From the NCBI GenBank assembly GCA_037893245.1, contig JBAIAA010000243.1, forward strand, positions 1 through 64,000: a DNA stretch of 64,000 nucleotides, written 5' to 3'. Below, in pieces: positions 57,889 through 64,000 of the stretch; position 1 is the first letter of the stretch; the number at the start of each line of letters is the position of its first letter. The notes under the pieces were generated by a model that saw nothing but the letters and a program-made list of their open reading frames with translations, was not told the DNA's origin and searched no databases. The DNA is from Crossaster papposus. Its lineage: Eukaryota; Echinodermata; Asteroidea; Velatida; Solasteridae. The translations under genes and the position numbers were made by a program.

Positions 57889-58665
57889 CTACAAAAGGGG
57901 GTAAACAACAACAAAAAGTCAATGAAATGTAAAATACATGTACAGTACAGTGGAACGCCACTATAACAAACATCACGGAATCCACAGATTTTGTTTGGTA
58001 TATTGATGTTCGATACAGCGGTTCTTAGCTGCCAGTCCATCATTTCATTTTTCAAGATTGCGACCTTCCTTTTAAATAGCACCCTCTTTAACAAAGCACC
58101 AGTAGTTTGACGCTCGAGAATTTTAAATGACCTAAATAGCATTTGATATACCCAGTGGATTTTGAAAAAATCTGTTGACAATTTTAACAACAACGTTTGG
58201 TACGTTTGGACACACAAATCGGGAGCAAAAGACGGTGGATTTTGTTAAATCCATTGATTTTTTCCCCAACAATATTGTTCAGTATTTTTGTACAAAAAAA
58301 ATCCTGAGCCAAGGATGTGTTCCATTGTATCATTTTGAAAAGAATGTAGTATCCTGACGCTACTTCAGCGGTTGTGTACAAAGTCTTGAGAGTTGAGAAA
58401 AAGTATTTTCCAACAAAATTTGAAATGTTTCTCAACTTTTGCACTGATTGACCTTCATTGAGATGAGAGTTGCAACCTTCTTTCCGTGATATTCCAGTCT
58501 GAATTTTATAATGCAACAACATTTTCACTCCAGGACAGCTCACGATTGACTCAACTTACCAAATTTACTACACCACTTTCACATTTGTATTTGCAAAATG
58601 TAACGAGTCAACTCTTTCCTGACCAGTGACCATCATACACTCATTTTCTCAGCAAAGCTACACAC

Positions 58666-58846
58666 CTCTTGAATGATGTCCACCGATTTCCTGCAGCAAA
58701 TCATCAGCCAGGCTGCCTGTAGATCCCTCGAGCTCCGACAAACCCCTACCCTTGAGGAAATCATTCTGGCCTGCAGCCCAGAGACTGCCGGGCTCCTCGC
58801 TGAACAGCGAGTCCATTGTATCGAACTCCATATTGGAAAGAGACAT
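58666..58846 (-). CDS. atf4: ATF4-like bZIP transcription factor, first coding exon
   Basis: Main ATG at 58846 (A at -3, G at -1 then T) starts MSLSNMEFDTMDSLFSEEPG and runs 60 codons plus one base to the donor AGAG|GTGTGT. The splice restores G before SSLYEELPEW. It is acidic and leucine-poor, as in ATF4 N-termini. The exon itself starts upstream at 58956 after a long pyrimidine tract and CAG, so 58847-58956 is 5' UTR in the mRNA. Earlier 5' exons must lie to the right and were not placed. The intron to the next exon is 777 bases. Confidence 0.88.
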
Positions 58847-58944
58847 CTTGTCTTCCTTTTGGGATTACTTGTCGATGAGAAAATGCTTGCTGAATTTTGG
58901 GAAATTCTTGAGCCAACCCGGTCTGGGCGCTGTTGAAGATGCAT
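58667..58944 (-). promoter_or_regulatory. Upstream ORF overlapping the ATF4-like start codon
   Basis: The ATG at 58944 is the first in this exon, 98 bases before the main ATG and in another frame. It stays open over the main start through the exon end (93 codons), and after splicing reaches a stop 17 codons into the next exon. An inhibitory uORF that overlaps the main start is the hallmark of vertebrate ATF4 translational control by eIF2alpha phosphorylation. The expected short upstream uORF1 would be in an exon not identified here. Confidence 0.6.
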
Positions 58945-59106
58945 GATGCAAAAGAACTGGAAAAAAAAAGTACCAAATTAAAACCCTAAATCTCAAGGTT
59001 GTTTGTAAAATCGTATTAAATTGAAAATTTGGTTAGGAGTGGTGGTGATTTTGACACTCCAAAAGTAAAGTGACAATCCTCGCGTCTTGTGTGGTCAGCC
59101 CGGTGG

Positions 59107-60062
59107 AAGGTACTTCAGTGTGCAATAAGACATCCCCAAAATAGACCAAGCGCCTGCATGCAGACTAGAGCAGTGACTCATGTGCAGCATTAGAAAACGC
59201 CTTTGATGGCGCGCATTGCAGAACATCGACGTTCGTGCATGTGGTGTAAACTGGTACGATCCAAAAATCAAGGTACGAGCTTATAGAAAGACTGTGAACT
59301 ATAGATCGTTGAGCGTCCCTAAAAATTGGATTTTATGGTACGGCTGTGGTTATTGCCCGATGTACATACACACAGCGCAGTGCTCTGCGATCCGATTCAT
59401 ATCGCGACTTTTGTTCGTTGCGGCTTGTGCGCGTCATTGTTTTCCAGAAATAGTGCATTAATAATTATTTTACAGCATCAATATAAACGTGAATGGTTCG
59501 TCATGAACATGGCGTAAGAGTTGACGCACCTCCCCGGGGGGTCTGAGGGTGCGTCATACGATTGGAAGGTGCATTGGCGCAGCATATTGGGGGGACACTT
59601 GTGGGACTAATGCACCTATCAATTGTATGACGCACCCTCAGACCCCCTGGGGAGGTGCGTCAATGTGAACGGTGAGGCCAGATTTGAGTCGCATGACGCA
59701 CCTGTACGTCATATTCTTGACGCACCATTCTTGGAAAACCATGACGCACACAAGTCGCGACGAACAAAAGTCGCGACATGAAGCGGGGCACTACGCTGTG
59801 TGTATGCACGCAAGTCGGGCGTGTGGCCGCGCCAGCAATTAATGAACGGCTATTACTTTGGTTTTCTGCTTTGGCATGCTACGGTAAATAACCACAGCCG
59901 TACCGTAACTCCAATTTTCCAGGTTCGCTTTACTTTTGGATCGTCATGCACGATCACGAACGTTCATGTACCGCAATGCGCGCCATCAAAGAGGTTTTCC
60001 AATGCTGCACATGAGTCACCCCCCTAGTCTAAATTCAGGCGCAAGCACGCTGAAGTACCGCC
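59107..60062. mobile_element. Foldback element with GGTACTTCAG ends and GACGCACC repeats
   Basis: ggtacttcagtgtgc on the left and gcacgctgaagtacc on the right are inverted. The pairing continues inward through gcgcgcattgc / gcaatgcgcgc. The centre contains about eight GACGCACC/GGTGCGTC words and a pair of cctccccggggggtctgagg-type palindromes. The open frames here are not protein-like. It lies upstream of the ATF4-like gene. Confidence 0.65.
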
Positions 60063-60639
60063 AGGCATTATACACCAAAATATGATCCATTCATAACCCG
60101 ACTGGAGTGCAAGTCTACGGAACGTATTGAGAATTTAAACTATACCTGACTAGTAGCACGATAAGCATGCATGGAAAGTGTGTGTGCGACAAAATCTCCC
60201 TTGTCGTTTTGCTGAGGGGAAGTTGGCCGCGATCAAACTTGGGTTTATATGGAAATCACAAACGCGGCTAAGTAAGCAAAGCGGCTGCATTGACGCTGTG
60301 TTATTCTCAATGTTATTCTTCCATTACATAGCCGAGAATTCGGATGCAACTTGTACCTTTTCTTTGAGATATTTTACGTGCTTGTCCCAACTAGGAAGGG
60401 CTCGCGCACGCAATATCTTGTGTTCTTGTGAAAACGACGCACGACTTATATAGGCCACCTAGACTTCCACTTTTCGCCAGGGAAAAACTACATGTATCAC
60501 TTAACTGTTAGTGTTACTTGTTTGTGTAAAATGTTGATAAAGTTGTTTGCGGTCGGTGATTCTGACTAACAATGAGCAGAAGTCGATATGGTACAATTTT
60601 TTTTACTCAACAACTTCAAGCACAGTTTATTCGCCGCAT

Positions 60640-60830
60640 TGACGCATGACAATGGTTTGAAATGGACGCACCTCGACACACCACGATGTGTTCGTGATGC
60701 ACCTAAATTGCACTTTACGCACCCCATCGTCCAGTTTTGACTGAACATTATGGAGACATGACGCACCTCCCCCGGGGGTCCGAGGGTGCGTTATACAATT
60801 GATAGGTGCATAATGGCTACTGTGCGCACA
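60640..60830. repeat. Fragment of the GACGCACC foldback family
   Basis: Contains gacgcacctcccccggggg, gtccgagggtgcgttatac and several tgcacct words shared with 59520-59760. Partial copy. Confidence 0.6.
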
Positions 60831-60877
60831 TCGCACGTTTGTGATTATGGAATATGGGGCAACTATGGGGCAACGTC

Positions 60878-61455
60878 GCAGGGCGGAGCCCCATAGATAG
60901 AGGGTTTTTACAGGTTAACTGCCATTTATAAATAATATAAACCATGCACAAACTGCACACAATTACTCCCGTACTGCTGCACGGTCTACCTCCAAACACG
61001 TCCAAAAAAACGTAAAAAAGGTGAAAACAATCCCCGTTCGCAAATGCGACTGTTACAAGATGGCGGATAACGTCGTTAACTACACCGTTCGTACCGTAAC
61101 CCCGGCCGGGGTCAGTTTCGGACCAATCACATGGCTTTTGTCAACGATGACATGATCGAACGACGTTTTCCGCCATCTGGTAATATTACACCTTTCACCT
61201 TTACCTGTAGTTTTCACCTTTTTTACAGAAATTTTGCGAGATTCGACCGGTTTTATTGAAGTGCCGACCGGCTAGGTGAGTTGATAAAGTACTCAAAAAA
61301 ATGTGTTTGAAGGTAGACCGTGCAGGCTGCAGCACTATGGATGGGAGTAATTTGTGTGCAGTTTGTGCATGGTTTCTATTGTTTAACGGCAGTTTAAAAC
61401 CTGTAAAAACCCTCTAAATCTAGTACGACGAGGCTCCGCCCTGGCCCTGCGGGCG
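60878..61455. mobile_element. Foldback element, inverted arms about 280 bp
   Basis: Left gggcggagcc, agggtttttacagg, ccatgcacaaactgcacaca; right inverse gtgtgcagtttgtgcatgg, cctgtaaaaaccct, ggctccgccc. Centre near 61110-61170, with gataacgtcgttaac and a matching ttttccgccat word. Non-coding. Confidence 0.75.
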
Positions 61456-61492
61456 TCAGGAGCCCCATACTTCAAGGGGTTTTTATCCAACT

Positions 61493-61622
61493 CGGACCCA
61501 AACCAACTCGGACCCAAACCAACTCGGACCCACTACCAACTTGGACCCACTACCAACTCGGACCCACTACCAACTCGGACCCACTACCAACTCGGACCCA
61601 ACCACTACCAACTCGGACCCAT
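61493..61622 (+). repeat. Tandem repeat ccaactcggacccactac
   Basis: About eight units of 14 to 18 bases, with the shorter form ccaactcggaccca at the left. Directly left of the hAT element. Confidence 0.9.
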
Positions 61623-61644
61623 CATTCCATTTGACAATGTTAAG

Positions 61645-63858
61645 TAGGCCTGGACGATATCGTAATTTTTGACTGGCGATATATCGTCGGGTAATTATCG
61701 CCGATATGTCGATATATCGCCGTAATTTTCAAATTTAAAATGAACCTATTCAATGGTTAAAAATAACTTTAAAAAGCTGTCAGACGACATGCGTGAACTG
61801 TAGCGATTCTTGGAAGATTTAAAAGTCTATAAAAGAAAACTATATAAACAGAGTGGTTGCTGAAAATAGACGCGATGGTGAGAATGCTTTGTCGCCTTCC
61901 ACTAAAATCCAGCCGCCGATCAAGTCGAAGGGGGCAGTTTTATTGCACAAAGATAGATAAATCTGATTGGCCAATTTTCATCGGGGGCGGCGAACTGGGC
62001 GCTCCATGGAAGAAATGATGTGGCGCTGGTTGAACAAAACCTAACTGCCATATCCTATTGGTCCATGACTGATCAGTTGGAGGCTTATCTGACAATAATG
62101 TAATACCTTTTTTACTTTGTGAATTCCGCCTGGTCGGGTACTGTCGATGTCGGCACTCAAAGCAACATGGGCCACTTTACCTGCTATTGAAATTCCAAAG
62201 TAATGGTCGGCCACAATGTATACATTTTGTAGGTCAGCTGTCAATCATTGTCTGGATTTCTTGCCCCTACTTGGAATATATTTGGAAAATACTCCCGAAT
62301 AATTCTCCCGTGGTTTTATTTTATTCCTCGTGCTCTATAAAGGTGTTTATTAAATACTCTGTAAAACTACACCACAGAACCACTTATAAATTGAAAAATG
62401 TAACAAGCTCTTACAATTTCCACATCTTTTTAGGGACAAATTAAATATTATGGTTGTATTAAATAACACCCAGCAAATTATTTATTAAATTAGGACGTTT
62501 AGAAATTCACTTTAAGATTGAAATACATGCTTCCGGGAGTAATTTGCTGGGATAAAACCTCGGCTCGTGCATTTTAAGGGACAATGCTGGACAACAAATA
62601 ATACCCGTTTTCATTCAAAATCATGCCTTAATTTAAAGTATTTCAAATATTCATGGCTCAGTTTTAGTATCCTGGGGTCCACCATCGGGATTTTGTACCA
62701 CCTCGATTTTATTCTTGCTTATTTATTCTTGGCTCGTGTAGGTTTGGTAAATGTTTTTAAAAGCTATTTTATTTTATGGGCCACGAAATAGATCGTTTTT
62801 GTCAAATACAAGAAAAATGGAAAATAAATCGTATTAAATTTCCCATTTAAATCTGTTTGAAAAATGTTGAGGAGCTCAAAATATTAATCGTTGAGGTCCC
62901 GTTTTCTTTTTTGTTCTTTTTTAAACAATAAAACTAGAAATAAATATTATTATATAAACCTGGAATTTATTTCGCTATCCTCGTAATTCAATGGTCAGGT
63001 GTATGTCGATTTTGTTAGATACCGGAAAAACCAAGAAAAAATCGTATTATTATTTACCCCTGAAATCGATTGGAAATGTTTTGGGAAATCAGACAAATAA
63101 GTCTTTAAGTACCCTTTCTCTTTTTTTCTATAAAACAAGGACAATTTCATAATTAACCTTAGAAATATTGTTTTTTTACGACTAGGGTTTCGTTAATAAA
63201 CAGGTTCAGGTTTTTTTAACCCCTTTTTTATTTTTACATCTTAATACATTTTGCAAATGAGTAAGGCAAACTTGTTTAAAAGTACTCACACCCAATTTAA
63301 TGACCATCGGTTGGGCCAAGAGATAAATAAATTCGAGGAATACACCAGCCAAAGCCTTTTAAATACATTCTGTATCTGCCAGGCAAGGGTTAGTGTAAGT
63401 AAATACAATGTATCTTTGTTGGAGATAAGCCGGCCAGGGCAACTTTCTTTGAGTAGCCCTTTGTGTTGAGAGAACGTCTGTGCTGAAAGCTAGAGAAGAA
63501 AGTCAACACCCAATAGAAACGAAGAATTTTTTAACTTGACTTTAGGATTGGATTACGATCTTGTCACTGAGGAAGTAGTGAGCGGCGCATCGGCTGTAAT
63601 TGGGTTTGTTGACAAAGGGTACGTTCAGGCGAAGGCGTAAGTTACAACAACTTTTGCGGCACATCTTAATTTCTGATTTCAGTGAAGTTTTTCGTTTGTT
63701 TGCAAGCAGTTTTAATACATTTTGTTAAATATCGACTATATCTTGCAAATATCGTCTGGGTCACGATATTTCGATATTTTTAAAACCAAAGTCGATACTG
63801 TCGATATCGTCTTCAGTATCGTATCGTGACGATATTATCGTGATATCGTCCAGCGCTA
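61645..63858. mobile_element. hAT-type non-autonomous element, 2.2 kb
   Basis: The ends TAGGCCTGGACGATATCG and (inverted) TAGCGCTGGACGATATCA are flanked by a perfect 8-bp target duplication ATGTTAAG at 61637-61644 and 63859-63866. Both subterminal zones are crowded with cgatat and gatatcg words (61657-61725, 63725-63850). The middle frames (62187-62444, 62567-62791, 63251-63469) are short and show no hAT dimerisation or RNase-H motifs, so it is not self-sufficient. Confidence 0.85.
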
Positions 63859-64000
63859 ATGTTAAGCAAATTATTTATGTACCGAGCTTAATTTGTTCAT
63901 TAAAAATAAATTTTACACATTTGGAATTATTGTACCGAAAGGGGAATGCTTGTACTATTAACAATTGACCCTTTAAATGTTTTTGTTTAGCCTTTTAATT

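Noticed and set aside
57940..58010. Possible Tigger/pogo end (cagtggaacgccactataac) in the ATF4 intron
   Set aside because: Resembles the terminal word of such elements, but no matching second end was found nearby.

Overview
The window is nuclear DNA of an animal. It has spliced genes with GT/AG introns, an ATF4-type bZIP factor, secreted Methyltransf_FA-domain genes and a very dense load of DNA transposons, MITEs, a Penelope-like element and a CR1/L2-type LINE. Most likely it is a marine invertebrate with a repeat-rich, moderately AT-rich genome. Amphioxus (Branchiostoma) or a similar invertebrate fits the gene content, but the species cannot be proved from the sequence. No prokaryotic operon, phage or CRISPR is present.

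Genes, left to right. (1) 255-582 (+) is the last exon of a Methyltransf_FA-domain gene whose earlier exons lie left of the window; it carries two 1-bp insertions. (2) 13072-13276 (+) is a lone first coding exon with a signal peptide. (3) 30712-46497 (+) is a four-exon secreted Methyltransf_FA-domain gene of about 252 residues, with a 12.2-kb second intron filled with repeats. It is a tandem paralogue of (1), and the homology continues about 2.4 kb into the 3' flank. (4) 50539-50808 (-) is the 5' end of a RecQ-like helicase, truncated or a first exon. (5) 53804-54298 (+) is an intronless LRAT/NlpC-P60-type protein. (6) 57053-58956 (-) is an ATF4-like bZIP gene whose first visible exon carries an upstream ORF overlapping the main start, as in vertebrate ATF4.

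The rest is mostly mobile DNA. 2539-8199 is a nested composite: an outer CACTG-ended element, then a 550-bp inverted repeat, then a decayed Penelope-like reverse transcriptase. 9957-12734 holds a 229-bp higher-order tandem repeat and two odd GC-rich TIR elements. 14790-18510 is a mirrored repeat enclosing a dead LINE. 19106-27315 holds large palindromic elements built from short tandem arrays (cgaaat-type and cggatgctttt-type). 32129-33700 and 35357-44076 hold further members of the same families.

The second of these, 35357-44076, is split by a 6.9-kb array (36994-43925) of 147/176-bp units packed with TGACGTCA (CRE/ATF) and GTCACGTGAC (E-box/CLEAR-like) palindromes. 47355-49870 holds the duplicated 3' flank plus MITEs. 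59107-61455 holds foldback elements. 61645-63858 is a hAT-type element with a clean 8-bp target duplication.

The most unusual items are the CRE/E-box array inside a transposon inside a gene intron, with an older diverged copy nearby; the palindromic elements whose arms are short-period arrays; the Penelope-type RT without a visible GIY-YIG domain inside inverted repeats; the conserved uORF layout of the ATF4-like gene; and the Methyltransf_FA tandem duplication, which dates several insertions.
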